Part shown: positions 35,571 to 44,941 of the stretch, piece after piece | Layout of the letters: each line of letters begins with the position of its first letter | How positions within the stretch are numbered: the first letter of the stretch is position 1 | Assembly (NCBI RefSeq): GCF_900411375.1 | Contig: NZ_LS422988.1 | Coordinates: 1-64,000 of the forward strand | Direction of reading: 5' to 3' | DNA length: 64,000 nucleotides | DNA from: Lentilactobacillus raoultii | Lineage (GTDB): Bacteria; Bacillota; Bacilli; Lactobacillales; Lactobacillaceae | Program-made: the position numbers and the translations under genes | Notes under the pieces: model-generated | What the model saw: the letters and a program-made list of their open reading frames with translations, nothing else | Told to the model about the DNA's origin: nothing | The model's database searches: none

Positions 35571-37826
35571 TCATTTTAATTTATGCAAGTGGCCTTGCTC
35601 ATAATTACGAGTCATCTGTTCCACTAGCTTTTTCATTCCGGCAATGTCTAAGATACTATCCGCAAATTCCTTACGAACCAGTTCATCCGGTAAGTATTCA
35701 TCATACTTATCAAAGGTTGGCACTTCATTTGGAAATAACAAGTCAAGCGGAGAAAAATCCTTACCAGCTTCTTCCAGAATAATCTGAAAGAATTCAGCTT
35801 CATTACAATCCATCGCAAATTCCATAAAATATGGTCGTGATGAATTAAATCCACGTAAATTAAGCCGATCAGCACACTTGATTCGCAACAGTCGTTCTAA
35901 TGCTAAAAATTGATAGCTACCGGTCCACGGGAAGAATGCCCACAGCTTACCGCCAAGATTAATTAACTGATTGTGAGGAAGTCCGGCCATATTAGCCGCG
36001 TCTCTCATTTGGGTCACCCGGGCGCGAGCATTCCCTTGTAGGTAGCTATACATTTGGGTCTCACTAAGGACTTTTCTCATTCGTTGGAGAATTTTGGGAT
36101 GAATATCGCCGGCAACATCCCCGAAATAGGCCGGAATATGTCCCTTTACCTCATGACAGTAAACCTGATGTCTTTGCCGGTCCACGTCTTCGACGACCCA
36201 GACTCGGCCGGCAATGGCTATTTTATCACCAACCGGGGGCGGCATTACAATTGTCCCCAATTCTTCTGATTTGGAATGGACACTAAATTCTTCATTATCT
36301 TGAAAGACAGCATAGAACTTATAGTTGTTAACAACCCGTTCTCCGGCGATGCCAACAATCAGGCCCCCAGCTGGAGTTCGTTCAATTTGGTTTGTCTTCA
36401 AAAGATGTCGCAACAAGGTTCGGTAATCATCTTGACTGATATTATGAAAATAGGCCAATTGTAACACTCGTGATGCTAACTCTGCCGGGGTCATTTCACC
36501 ACTTGAGGCGAGAGTGCTCATGGTTTGATGATATAACAAACTGTACGGCAATCGATTGGTCCGGGGCGGCTCAACCCATCTTTCTTCGAGATATAATTGG
36601 ACCAACGCGATACCTTGTAGTAGGGGCCACGGAATTAGATCGGGAAGCATTGCCCGAGATTCGGGGTGTTCTTCGCGCATCACAAAGTGCATTTCCGGCG
36701 GGTTTCCCCGTCGTCCGGTTCGACCCATTCGTTGCAAGAATCCCGAAACGGTGAAGGGGGCATCAAGCTGAAAGGCACTTTCCAACTTACCAATATCAAT
36801 TCCTAATTCAAGGGTCGCCGTCGCACAAGTTGTCATGTTCGCGTCTTCATCCTTCATGGCATCTTCCGCCGTTTGCCGCAAAGCTGGTGACAGGTTTCCA
36901 TGATGAATTAAAAACCGATCGGGCTCATGATTATATTCCGCGTATGAACGTAATTCCTGACAAACCGCTTCACATTCCTCACGACTATTAGTGAAAACAA
37001 GGCATTTTTTGCCGCGGGTGTGTTCAAAAATATATCCAATTCCCGGGTCAGCCAATTCGGGTGCTTGATCCGTCTTTTGGCCGACTAATTGAGCTGGATC
37101 AAAGTTGTCAGCCGAGGCTTGAGGATCAGTTTTATAAAAATGCTCCATCGAAAGACGCCAGATTTGGCCGGTGCTGTTTACCTTTGGTGCTGCTGTTTGG
37201 TACTCACTGCCCGCACCCAAAAACTTACTGGCCGACTGGACGTTGCCGATGGTTGCTGACAGCCCAATTCTTCGTGGTTTAACATTAGCCAGTTTTGAAA
37301 GCCGTTCAATTAAACAAAATGTTTGGCCCCCTCGATCACTCCTTAAAAAAGAATGGAGCTCGTCAATGACAATGTAACGCAAACCATGAAAGAGACGTGG
37401 AACATCCATGTGCTTGTTGATCATGAACGATTCCAATGATTCCGGGGTGATCTGTAAGACCCCAGACGGGTGTTTTAACAACCGCCGTTTACTTGATTGG
37501 GAAACATCACCATGCCAACGCCAAACGTTAATGCCGGTATCCTGGCAAAGATCAGTAAGCCGGTCGTACTGATCATTAATCAATGCCTTTAATGGGGCAA
37601 TATACAAACACTGGATTGAATCTGAAGGTCGCTCACTCAAATCAGTTAGAATTGGGAAAAAGGCCGCTTCGGTTTTTCCCGAAGCAGTGGATGCCGATAG
37701 GAGAACATTGTGATCGGTATTAAAGATTTCCTCGGCGGCTGCCACCTGAATGGCGCGTAAATTTTGCCAACCGCGGTTGTAAATATAATCTTGGATAAAC
37801 GGTGCATATCTTGAAAATACATCCAT
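35571..37826 (-). CDS. DEAD/DEAH helicase, BrxHI/Lhr-like
   Basis: 751 residues, superfamily 2. N-terminal helicase lobe: Q-motif region RAIQVAAAEEIF, Walker A SASTASGKTEAA, DELH box VIDELHSF, motif III LSATIG. Second lobe: VFTNSREECEAVC, TATLELGIDIGKLE, motif VI RMGRTGRRG. A C-terminal part of about 300 residues follows, typical of large Lhr/BrxHI-type enzymes. Third gene of the operon, 15 bases after the BrxD-like ATPase, a pair found together in BREX type systems. GGAGG precedes the start. Nucleic-acid translocase activity is expected; the defence role is inferred from neighbours. Confidence 0.85.
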   Translation of the reverse strand: MDVFSRYAPFIQDYIYNRGWQNLRAIQVAAAEEIFNTDHNVLLSASTASGKTEAAFFPILTDLSERPSDSIQCLYIAPLKALINDQYDRLTDLCQDTGINVWRWHGDVSQSSKRRLLKHPSGVLQITPESLESFMINKHMDVPRLFHGLRYIVIDELHSFLRSDRGGQTFCLIERLSKLANVKPRRIGLSATIGNVQSASKFLGAGSEYQTAAPKVNSTGQIWRLSMEHFYKTDPQASADNFDPAQLVGQKTDQAPELADPGIGYIFEHTRGKKCLVFTNSREECEAVCQELRSYAEYNHEPDRFLIHHGNLSPALRQTAEDAMKDEDANMTTCATATLELGIDIGKLESAFQLDAPFTVSGFLQRMGRTGRRGNPPEMHFVMREEHPESRAMLPDLIPWPLLQGIALVQLYLEERWVEPPRTNRLPYSLLYHQTMSTLASSGEMTPAELASRVLQLAYFHNISQDDYRTLLRHLLKTNQIERTPAGGLIVGIAGERVVNNYKFYAVFQDNEEFSVHSKSEELGTIVMPPPVGDKIAIAGRVWVVEDVDRQRHQVYCHEVKGHIPAYFGDVAGDIHPKILQRMRKVLSETQMYSYLQGNARARVTQMRDAANMAGLPHNQLINLGGKLWAFFPWTGSYQFLALERLLRIKCADRLNLRGFNSSRPYFMEFAMDCNEAEFFQIILEEAGKDFSPLDLLFPNEVPTFDKYDEYLPDELVRKEFADSILDIAGMKKLVEQMTRNYEQGHLHKLK

Positions 37827-37841
37827 AGCGCACCTCCTTAA

Positions 37842-39176
37842 CTAAATGGTGAACTCCGTGTAGTCTTGATCCTTTTTATCAGAAACCGCCTCAGACTTGT
37901 GATAGTCGAAATCACTTGAGGATAATAATTTTTCGACCGTGGTATCGGGATTTTGCCAAACAATGTCTAGAAGCTCAATGAAATCTCGAATGACTTCTCG
38001 GGGCGTGATGTTTGTGTCGGCACCAATTCGGGCGTATTCAATTTTGATGAATTTAACTAAATCCGCCTCAGTAATGGTGCGTTGGTAACCGTACAGTCCA
38101 GCATGCATATTGGCCAATTTTTCGACTAGAACCAGCATTTCTTCAGCGGTCAACGGCTCAAGCTTAATAACCGGTGCGTACATGTCACGGGCACCAGCCG
38201 TCGCAAACTTTCCCTGGGTTAATCGTGAATGGAGAGCCTCATAGCTATAGACACCCCGGCGACGGTCTTCAACGGCTTGTGGAGTCCCGCCCATAAGAAT
38301 CCCCAGATACTTTGCTTTGCCTTGAAGTGTGTCATTGTACATTGTTAAAATTTTTTCGTAATTATACTGACGGCTGATGCTGTTCGGGATCTTGTAAATA
38401 TTCACCAACTCGTCAATCATAATGATAAGGCCGGCATACCCAGCCTGCCTAAAGAATGAGGCAAATAACTTTAGATATTCATACCAGTCATCATCAGAAA
38501 TGATGACGCTAACACCCAGCTCCTGCTTGGCTTCGGTTTTATGTGTGTATTCGCCCCGGAACCACTTAATGACCTTTGCCTTTGTGGCGTCATTGCCATC
38601 AAGATAAGCGTGATAGTACATATTTAACAGCTTAGCGAAATCAAAACCGTGAACCAGTTCGCTCAACGATGAAATGACTGCGTAAATTTTCTTATCGACG
38701 GCCTCAGCAAACTGAGGATCATCGACTGCCAAGCCACTGTCACTGGCAACATTGCTCTGGACGGAGCTAATCCAGCGGTCGAGCACTAAGGTAAGTGCAC
38801 CGCCTTCTGGTCGGGTCTTGGTTGCCAGATTTTGAATGAGTTCCCGGTAGAGGGCAAGCCCCTGACCTTTGGTTCCTTGAAGTCGCCGTTCTGGTGATAA
38901 ATCTCCGTCAACGACGACAAAGTTTTTGTCCATGACGTAGTTGCGCATGGTTTGCAGCAGGAAACTTTTTCCTGAACCGTACCGGCCCACAATAAAGTGA
39001 AAGGAAGCCCCGCCTTCAGCAACAACGTCGACATCGTGAAGCAGTGCTTCAATCTCTGCCTTACGACCAACCGTCACGTACGGTAAGCCAATTCTTGGGA
39101 CTACCCCACCCTTGAGGGAATTTAAGACTGTTTGCGCAATCCGCTTTGGGACGCGTCTCTTCTTTATATCTGTCAT
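37842..39176 (-). CDS. BrxD-like P-loop ATPase (DUF2791)
   Basis: 444 residues. Walker A FIVGRYGSGKSFLLQTMRNY (about residues 62-81) and Walker B LIIMIDELVNIYK place it with the DUF2791 / BREX ATP-binding proteins (BrxD). The N-terminus KKRRVPKRIAQTVLNSLKGG and the sensor region LGILMGGTPQAVEDRRRG also fit the family. It probably works with the adjacent helicase. No brxA, B, C, pglX or pglZ gene is present in this window, so it is not a complete BREX locus. Second gene of the operon. Confidence 0.82.
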   Translation of the reverse strand: MTDIKKRRVPKRIAQTVLNSLKGGVVPRIGLPYVTVGRKAEIEALLHDVDVVAEGGASFHFIVGRYGSGKSFLLQTMRNYVMDKNFVVVDGDLSPERRLQGTKGQGLALYRELIQNLATKTRPEGGALTLVLDRWISSVQSNVASDSGLAVDDPQFAEAVDKKIYAVISSLSELVHGFDFAKLLNMYYHAYLDGNDATKAKVIKWFRGEYTHKTEAKQELGVSVIISDDDWYEYLKLFASFFRQAGYAGLIIMIDELVNIYKIPNSISRQYNYEKILTMYNDTLQGKAKYLGILMGGTPQAVEDRRRGVYSYEALHSRLTQGKFATAGARDMYAPVIKLEPLTAEEMLVLVEKLANMHAGLYGYQRTITEADLVKFIKIEYARIGADTNITPREVIRDFIELLDIVWQNPDTTVEKLLSSSDFDYHKSEAVSDKKDQDYTEFTI

Positions 39177-39191
39177 CAGATAGCCACTCCT

Positions 39192-41018
39192 TTACGATAA
39201 AAATAGTTGTTCCAAATCCTGACGATAATCTTCGACGACAACTGGCTGATTATCAGCATTGAATTCAATGACTGTATCGCCAATTTCATCCAACAGCTTT
39301 TCATTAATTTGATCGACTAAAATAGAAACCATTAAGTGATGATCCTTTAGGTATTGCTGCCAGGGGCGATTTTTCAATAACGCAACAATCAGCATGGTTT
39401 CATCAGTATTTAATAAAGACTGGTTGTCGGGAGTTGCCGGCTCCTGAGAAGGTTGTGGAACCGTTTTTTTCTTTGGTTCAGCCGGTGCTTCTTTTTCTTC
39501 TTCGGTTAACAAGCTTTCTCGGGTCAGTGACGCATCCGTTCGAATTTTGTCAAGACTATCCAGATTAAGCGTTACCCGCGGGCGTCGTTTTTCCTCTTGA
39601 ATTTGTTGATACGCCATAATCCCATCCATAATTGCTTGTTGCAAAAGTGAACTCAATTGCCGGGGCTTAAGTGGGTGGCCAAAGTGAAATGCCTTTCTTG
39701 CCAAGCGATCTACCTCATGTAGCAGCGTGTTGAGCTTTTTGCCCTGGTGATCGACTGGATAATAAACTTTAGAACTGCATGTCCGCTCGCCTAAATGATA
39801 AATGTGGTCAGCGTCAATTTGATACGTTTTGAGCCGTGGTGGCTTTTGAAAATAAAATACGGCACTTCTAAAATACGTATGGGATGTCGATACCAACGTG
39901 GCAATGGCTTGGCTGAAGTAATCAAATTGATTTGTTTGCCGTAAATTGAGAATTTGTTGCCAAACGACTTTCAACAGCTCGGCGAATTGCTTCGGTGACT
40001 TTTTGAACAATAGGCAGGACTTAAGGTAGGTTGAATGGCTTTTAAAGACGGCTAATAGTTGCTCGGACGAATAATCGGCTGGATGCAATAAAATATGATA
40101 ATCTTGGTCGGCAGCCAGCGTTTTTGCGAAAATAGTCCGGGCCTTTTGCCGATCAAGCCCATAATACAACACATAATCATATAGCCATAGATCAAGTAGT
40201 TCGCGCATTCGTGAATGATAACTGGGAGCGCACTGATCACGAAATTTGATGAGTTTTGCGTAGCCTTCCTCAGGTGAGGCCACCCCAATATTATTTAAGA
40301 GCTCGTAAATGTAAAGGTAGGCGTATGAGGTGCTGGTAACCTGGAAATGTTCCTGTCGTAACCGAGTTCGCCAAGTAAAATATGTGCGTAACTGATGAAT
40401 CGTCAGTTCATGATAGACAGGAAAGTACCGTTTCAACTCATAGATGGCATCGTAATGGTCTTCGTAATCTGCCATCATTTGACCCTGATGGTAAAAATTA
40501 TAAGCAACAATCTCAGATGACGGGACTGTATAATCATATGATTGAATCATCTTTTGGATCGCTGCTGGGACATCGCTTTTTTCTTGTTTTTGAGCAGGCT
40601 GAGGGCGAACTGGTAATTGAATCTGTTGGGCACGGTACTGCGGATTGGCCTTCTCATCAGGAGGTAAGTAAACTGCCTGTTCCTGAGATGTGTGGTTTGA
40701 ATTTTTTGGAAAATGTTTAAGTGAATAGTTCAATACTTTTTGTAACATGATTTCATTAATCGACTTCACGGAGACGCCAATCCACTTTCGGTTCCTTATG
40801 AATTTAGGAACTGAAAATTGAGGCAAGTGCTGAACGATGACTCCCAGGTTGCCGCAATAGACATCGATGTTTGTCGGATCATCCTGACTTGCAATCACAA
40901 AAGGACGGTTTGAAACTGGATGGATAAGGACTTTAATATGTTGAGGTGATTCAGCAGCTAAAACAAACTTTAATCCATAATAGTTAGTGACCAAATCATT
41001 AATTTCTTGCCAGTTCAA
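39192..41018 (-). CDS. TerB_N/TerB_C-domain protein
   Basis: 608 residues. The central segment (about 190-290), with HELTIHQLRTYFTWRTRLRQ and SYAYLYIYELLNNIGV, is the TerB_N signature. The C-terminal third has a charged linker (EEEKEAPAEPKKKTVPQPS) and a TerB_C-like tail (LKNRPWQQYLKDHHLM ...). The first 110 residues form a separate alpha/beta domain I cannot name. TerB-type proteins occur with tellurite-resistance and defence modules. First gene of the operon, 15 bases before the BrxD-like ATPase; the three genes probably act as one complex. Confidence 0.78.
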   Translation of the reverse strand: MNWQEINDLVTNYYGLKFVLAAESPQHIKVLIHPVSNRPFVIASQDDPTNIDVYCGNLGVIVQHLPQFSVPKFIRNRKWIGVSVKSINEIMLQKVLNYSLKHFPKNSNHTSQEQAVYLPPDEKANPQYRAQQIQLPVRPQPAQKQEKSDVPAAIQKMIQSYDYTVPSSEIVAYNFYHQGQMMADYEDHYDAIYELKRYFPVYHELTIHQLRTYFTWRTRLRQEHFQVTSTSYAYLYIYELLNNIGVASPEEGYAKLIKFRDQCAPSYHSRMRELLDLWLYDYVLYYGLDRQKARTIFAKTLAADQDYHILLHPADYSSEQLLAVFKSHSTYLKSCLLFKKSPKQFAELLKVVWQQILNLRQTNQFDYFSQAIATLVSTSHTYFRSAVFYFQKPPRLKTYQIDADHIYHLGERTCSSKVYYPVDHQGKKLNTLLHEVDRLARKAFHFGHPLKPRQLSSLLQQAIMDGIMAYQQIQEEKRRPRVTLNLDSLDKIRTDASLTRESLLTEEEKEAPAEPKKKTVPQPSQEPATPDNQSLLNTDETMLIVALLKNRPWQQYLKDHHLMVSILVDQINEKLLDEIGDTVIEFNADNQPVVVEDYRQDLEQLFLS

Positions 41019-41333
41019 CTCTGTACCCCCATTTCATTGCAAACATCTTCACGTCTAAATTCTATCCTATAACGTAATCCAATAGTTAAGAAAAAACAAA
41101 TTTCCATTAAAATTTATGAACTGGTTATACTTGTTACAGACTCAAGATCATTGATTTATATGGCACATAACGCTTTTGCAACCTAAAATTATTGTAAACT
41201 TTTACTATCCATCCGATCATCACTTTAATCGTTTGAAATAGGCTCCTATCTCGAGAAGTTTAACGGAGACAGGGGCCTATTTAAATATGTCGTTATATAT
41301 TAACTGCTTATTTATTAATTAGTTTGGATAATT
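41019..41333. promoter_or_regulatory. Intergenic region: helicase operon promoter and SGNH-gene terminator
   Basis: About 315 bases without a gene. 41236-41283 holds AAATAGGCTCC...GGGGCCTATTT, the terminator of the minus-strand SGNH gene above. The rest is AT-rich and should hold the promoter of the TerB operon; no clear hexamers picked out. Confidence 0.55.
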
Positions 41334-42548
41334 TTATTTAACAGTTGTGTGGGTGGTTGATGCCTTTTTAGTAGAACTGGCAGTAGCTGTTGTCTTTTTA
41401 GTTGCCGTCTGACTCGTCTTTTTAGTGGTCTTAATTCGATCTTTAGGATAGTTATTAATCATGAATTGAGCGATTTCACGGCCCATTAACTGATAGGTCT
41501 TAGCCGATGGATGAAGTCGTTCATCGAACAAGCGATACGTGTGATTACTGTCAGTGATTAACTGCTTGGTATCTTTTCGCCAATCAAGATAGGGGATGTC
41601 GAACTGTTGATAAACCTCAGCTTCTGCATCTCTTAATTCATTCATAGTGAAGTTGCCTTTACCGATGACATCATCGGAGTTGGTATTACCATCATATCGG
41701 GTAATTGGTAAAATTCCGTAAATAATCAACTTTTTATTCTCAGATTTCATCTTTTGAATATTTTGTTTTAAAGTATCTTGGATATCGGCAAGTGAGTTGG
41801 AAACATGACCGTAATCATTTGTACCATAGGCGATGGTGGCGACATCATAGTTTTTAAAATTATGTGCATTGACCGTTGGCGTCAGATCACCATCGGTTTC
41901 CTGTTCACCACCGTCACATAGAAACGCACCGTTATAGCCGGCGTTCAGCACAGAGGTGTTTAAGTATCGGCTGAGCCACGTTGGGTAACCCATGTTGTCC
42001 AACGTTTCGTAACCATCATAACCCTTGGTGATCGAATCACCCATACTAATGATTTTTTGGCCCTTAAAGTAATCACTATTCTTCATGGCAATATTAAAAG
42101 TCCCTTCTGAAATTGGTTCAAGATTTCCCTGCCAAATCCAGCCGGTTTGGGCACCTGAACCACTCTTTACATAGTACCAAACCGAATTGCCGCCACCCTG
42201 TGCAGAACGGTCAATGACTGCCTTTTTCTCTGTATACCAGGTGACTTTTGAAAAATCTTTAGCGGAACCGGCTTGTTTATTTAACTTGGAAGAGGTATAA
42301 ACATAACCTTTCTCAATATGATAAGGTAGTTCCTCGTCAACGGTTGTACTGCTGACGATGGAAGCCGCTGGGATCGTCTTCTTGATAGAAGAACTGGATG
42401 CTTTAGTACTGGATGATGATTGTCTGCTTGTTGCAGTTGTCGTAGTCTTTGAAGGAACCGTTGCTTTGCTGGCCGCCCGTGTTGTAATAGTCATGGACAT
42501 CCCCAGTAATACCGCCATTGCAACGGTCATGTATTTTGTTTTTATCAT
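41334..42548 (-). CDS. Secreted SGNH/GDSL hydrolase with an SH3-like wall domain
   Basis: 404 residues. Signal peptide (YMTVAMAVLLGMSMTITTRA), a Ser/Thr-rich stretch, an SH3/SLAP-like unit (KGYVYTSSKLNKQAG ... GWIWQGNLEP, about 78-148), then an SGNH esterase: GDSITKGYDG (nucleophile Ser, about residue 170), YGTNDYG (block III Asn) and DERLHPS (catalytic Asp and His). A Lys/Thr-rich tail (KKTTATASSTKKAS) ends the protein and probably contacts the wall. Likely an extracellular deacylase acting on polysaccharide or teichoic-acid esters; substrate unknown. Confidence 0.83.
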   Translation of the reverse strand: MIKTKYMTVAMAVLLGMSMTITTRAASKATVPSKTTTTATSRQSSSSTKASSSSIKKTIPAASIVSSTTVDEELPYHIEKGYVYTSSKLNKQAGSAKDFSKVTWYTEKKAVIDRSAQGGGNSVWYYVKSGSGAQTGWIWQGNLEPISEGTFNIAMKNSDYFKGQKIISMGDSITKGYDGYETLDNMGYPTWLSRYLNTSVLNAGYNGAFLCDGGEQETDGDLTPTVNAHNFKNYDVATIAYGTNDYGHVSNSLADIQDTLKQNIQKMKSENKKLIIYGILPITRYDGNTNSDDVIGKGNFTMNELRDAEAEVYQQFDIPYLDWRKDTKQLITDSNHTYRLFDERLHPSAKTYQLMGREIAQFMINNYPKDRIKTTKKTSQTATKKTTATASSTKKASTTHTTVK

Positions 42549-42673
42549 TTCGATAATCTCCTCAAAATATTGTTAACGCCCCTTAGAATACCACGATAAT
42601 GTTACGAAGACTTTACGGGTGGGTGAAAACCTTATTAACTGGGCATTGGTCCTTAATGCAACAATATAACAAC

Positions 42674-42702
42674 TTGAAAAAAGATCACAAATAATTTATT
42701 AT
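42674..42702 (+). promoter_or_regulatory. Sigma-A type promoter of the Ser-rich surface protein
   Basis: TTGAAA (42674-42679), 17-base spacer, TATTAT (42697-42702). The transcript would start about 40 bases before the coding start. Confidence 0.6.
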
Positions 42703-42747
42703 GGAACATGTATAGTGCGACTCTTTTAAGGTCGGGGGGGATTTAAC

Positions 42748-43833
42748 ATGAACAAAAAGTTCAAATTCAGGTGGTCGATAGCGGCATCATCGATAATGCT
42801 GGCTTTGTTCAGTTTTGGTGTTGGGGGCGACGTTAAAGCTGATAATACCACTGTACCTGCCAAAACGCAGGTAACTGCTGTCAACCCTTCTTCTACGAAT
42901 AACAGCGAGCAGAGTTCATTACATAACGGGGACAATAGTCAATGGGCACTGCAAAGTTCGTCACAATCCGCTGGGAGTTTAGGAAAAGACAGTTCGACAG
43001 AGAATTCATCTACTACATCGGCATCGGCTTCTTCAGATACCGCCAGTTCAAGTAGTTCGACTAGTAACGGGGACACGACGACTACTTATGGCAATGCAGA
43101 TGATAATAATCTTGATGGTGCCAATAGTAGTTCGGCGTCGTCAGCTTCAAGCAGTTCTTCATCTTCCGAACCCATGATGGGACTGGGTGATAAGGGTTCA
43201 GCAGCGGCGGGGACCGGTGCTGATAAAGTCATTAAAAAAATTATTGATAAGGTTGTCCCTGGTGGTGGTTTGGATAACACCAAGCCAGATGTCCCACCAG
43301 TGGATAGTTCTACGGGTAACGATCAGCAGTCAGCCAATCAAACAACTAATCAAGCCACTGGTTCTGGAAAAGCAGCAGCGACTGGCAATTCAAATCAAGT
43401 CAGTCAACAGACTCCTCAAATCGAATCAGGAGTTGATGCAGGTGGCTCAAGTGCGGTTGCTCAATCAACTCGGCGAACAGCCATTGAAAAGTCAAATGCA
43501 GCGAATGCTTTGACCCATAATTCTTTCGCTAATCGGGTTTCAAAAAGTGATCATGTGGGCACCCAAAAAAGCAATGCCAAGTTGGTCAGCTTCGATACCT
43601 TTAGTAATCTTTTCTACAAGCAGGCGCTCAATCAAAAGAAAAATCCGGGCAAGTTTACAACGTCAAAAGGTAAAAAGGTCACCATCACAACACCGGTTTC
43701 AAATGTTAAATACACGAATCACGATGTTAATGGGGTGATTGAAACGTTGCCGGTAATCATTACATTATCGATTATTGGCATTGTTGCCGTTTCGTTTATT
43801 GTTTTTGATCCGTTGAGATTTATTTTTAAATGA
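42748..43833 (+). CDS. Ser/Thr-rich surface protein with C-terminal membrane anchor
   Basis: 361 residues, ATG 42748 after GGGGGGGA. Signal peptide SIAASSIMLALFSFGVGG, cut near VKA-DNT. Long low-complexity Ser/Thr/Asn/Gln region (about 35-240: [28 protein letters not shown]), a basic segment (TSKGKKVTI), then one membrane helix near the C-terminus (VIITLSIIGIVAVSFIVF) and a short tail. No LPxTG motif, so it is anchored by the helix, not by sortase. Probably a glycosylated stalk-like protein; function unknown. Confidence 0.65.
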   Translation: MNKKFKFRWSIAASSIMLALFSFGVGGDVKADNTTVPAKTQVTAVNPSSTNNSEQSSLHNGDNSQWALQSSSQSAGSLGKDSSTENSSTTSASASSDTASSSSSTSNGDTTTTYGNADDNNLDGANSSSASSASSSSSSSEPMMGLGDKGSAAAGTGADKVIKKIIDKVVPGGGLDNTKPDVPPVDSSTGNDQQSANQTTNQATGSGKAAATGNSNQVSQQTPQIESGVDAGGSSAVAQSTRRTAIEKSNAANALTHNSFANRVSKSDHVGTQKSNAKLVSFDTFSNLFYKQALNQKKNPGKFTTSKGKKVTITTPVSNVKYTNHDVNGVIETLPVIITLSIIGIVAVSFIVFDPLRFIFK

Positions 43834-43845
43834 GCCTTATAATAC

Positions 43846-43893
43846 AGACTTCAGGAAATACCCTTAAAACGGGGATACTTGAGGTCTGTTTTT
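43846..43893 (+). terminator. Intrinsic terminator
   Basis: ACAGACTTCAGGAAATACCC pairs with GGGGATACTTGAGGTCTGT, followed by TTTTT. Confidence 0.85.
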
Positions 43894-44016
43894 TGTTTCA
43901 AAGAAAATGGGTTGGCGATGGTACTCAGGTTATGGCAGTTAGGCATGCTAAAGAAGGCTGGTGCGTCGCGGCTCAATGAGTTTCAAAAAATAATTCAAAA
44001 AGTTGAGACGCAACCC

Positions 44017-44044
44017 TTGCAAACGCTTCCAGATATGTTATTAT
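44017..44044 (+). promoter_or_regulatory. Promoter of the putative large ncRNA
   Basis: TTGCAA (44017-44022), 16-base spacer, TATTAT (44039-44044), oriented into the long gene-free region. Confidence 0.5.
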
Positions 44045-44049
44045 ATAGT

Positions 44050-44713
44050 CAAGGAAGGGAAGAGAAGTTCGAAGCACCAAGGGTTGAAGACCTACTTTGA
44101 ATGTTCTTCCACCAACAGTAAAACGTTGGCAGTATGATGGTTCAAATATTTGTAATTTGAAGTAATGGTAATGAATCCAAGCAAGTATCTGTTTTGATGT
44201 TGTGATTAAGATAGTTATGAACAAGGATGACAAATTAATTTCAGGTGATTAAGTGTTTGAATATAAAATGATCCAATCACATCGAATGGATTTAGAGACC
44301 TACTATTAATACTCATTGGAGTTATCGAATAGGTTGATGTACAGGGGTCGCTTGTAGTAGATCGATGAATCCGATAAGTAATCAAATTGATGGGATATCA
44401 AGTTGATGGATAGGTGACAGATTCACAGATCAGATAATCAAGAATTAGATCTTTACAGCAGTAAGACTTTAGTACCAGAGATTTAAGTTCCAAAGTTTCA
44501 CGTAACATTAAATTGATCGTGCGGCAAATTTATCAAAAGTTAAATTAAATGAGTTGATTAAAGTTTGCGACAGTCAGATCAATTAGATGAGTTTAATTGA
44601 GGCGATAAGACATTAGATTTAAACAAAAGTGGGTATTAACCCTTAATGATCAGATCCCTTCCGAAAAATAGGCACTCAGGTTGAAACGCATAGCAAACCT
44701 GAGGCCTATTTTT
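44050..44713 (+). ncRNA. Putative large non-coding RNA of about 0.66 kb
   Basis: About 660 bases between a promoter-like TTGCAA-16-TATTAT and a strong terminator (AAAATAGGC-CTCAGGTT ... AACCTGAGGCCTATTTTT, 44664-44713), with no credible reading frame. The composition is unlike the flanking genes: rich in short GATTAAG/TGATGGAT-like blocks and small hairpins (CCAAC-GTTGG near 44111, ATCCA-TGGAT near 44271, GACTTT-AAAGTT near 44466). No RNase P, tmRNA, SRP or 6S signatures were seen. Size and setting resemble the ROOL/GOLLD class of ornate large RNAs known in Lactobacillales, but I cannot confirm membership. Confidence 0.45.
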
Positions 44714-44774
44714 GTGTCTAAAATTAGTGGTTGGTAAGTGGTAAAAAAATCCTACGGGAATCGACTTTACAAAG

Positions 44775-44803
44775 TTGTGTTATTAAACCGTTTTTGCTAT
44801 AAT
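44775..44803 (+). promoter_or_regulatory. Promoter of the nucleoside operon with a 130-base leader
   Basis: TTGTGT (44775-44780), 17-base spacer, extended -10 TGcTATAAT (hexamer 44798-44803). The leader to 44942 contains AAAGGTC...GACCTTT (7-bp stem, from about 44826), possibly regulatory. It does not match the purine riboswitch. Confidence 0.65.
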
Positions 44804-44941
44804 GTAAGCGCCAACAAGATAGTAAAAGGTCTTACTAAAAAACAAATGACTCATTTAATTTACAGACCTTTGGATATTCGGTATTCTAGTCAATGGAATT
44901 ACTTTTATCCGTTAATTTTGTGCAAAAAAGGAGAAGCCGTC

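Noticed and set aside
35522-35782. Plus-strand frame over the end of the helicase gene
   Set aside because: Starts inside the bidirectional terminator and is a shadow of the helicase coding strand.
35571-41018. Complete BREX system
   Set aside because: No brxA, brxB, brxC, pglX-type methylase or pglZ gene in the window; only the accessory brxD/brxHI types are present.
43879-44100. 73-codon open frame running into the ncRNA region
   Set aside because: Overlaps the terminator at 43846-43893 and the TTGCAA-TATTAT promoter, and has no ribosome site.
44495-44510. GTTTCACGTAACA, similar to parS
   Set aside because: The right half does not mirror the left (several mismatches), and it falls within the putative ncRNA.
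44050-44713. RNase P RNA, tmRNA, SRP RNA or 6S RNA as identity of the large ncRNA
   Set aside because: None of their conserved sequence blocks is visible, and the length fits none of them well.
44804-44941. Purine riboswitch in the leader of the nucleoside operon
   Set aside because: The conserved aptamer core and its two loop sequences are absent; only one 7-bp stem is visible.
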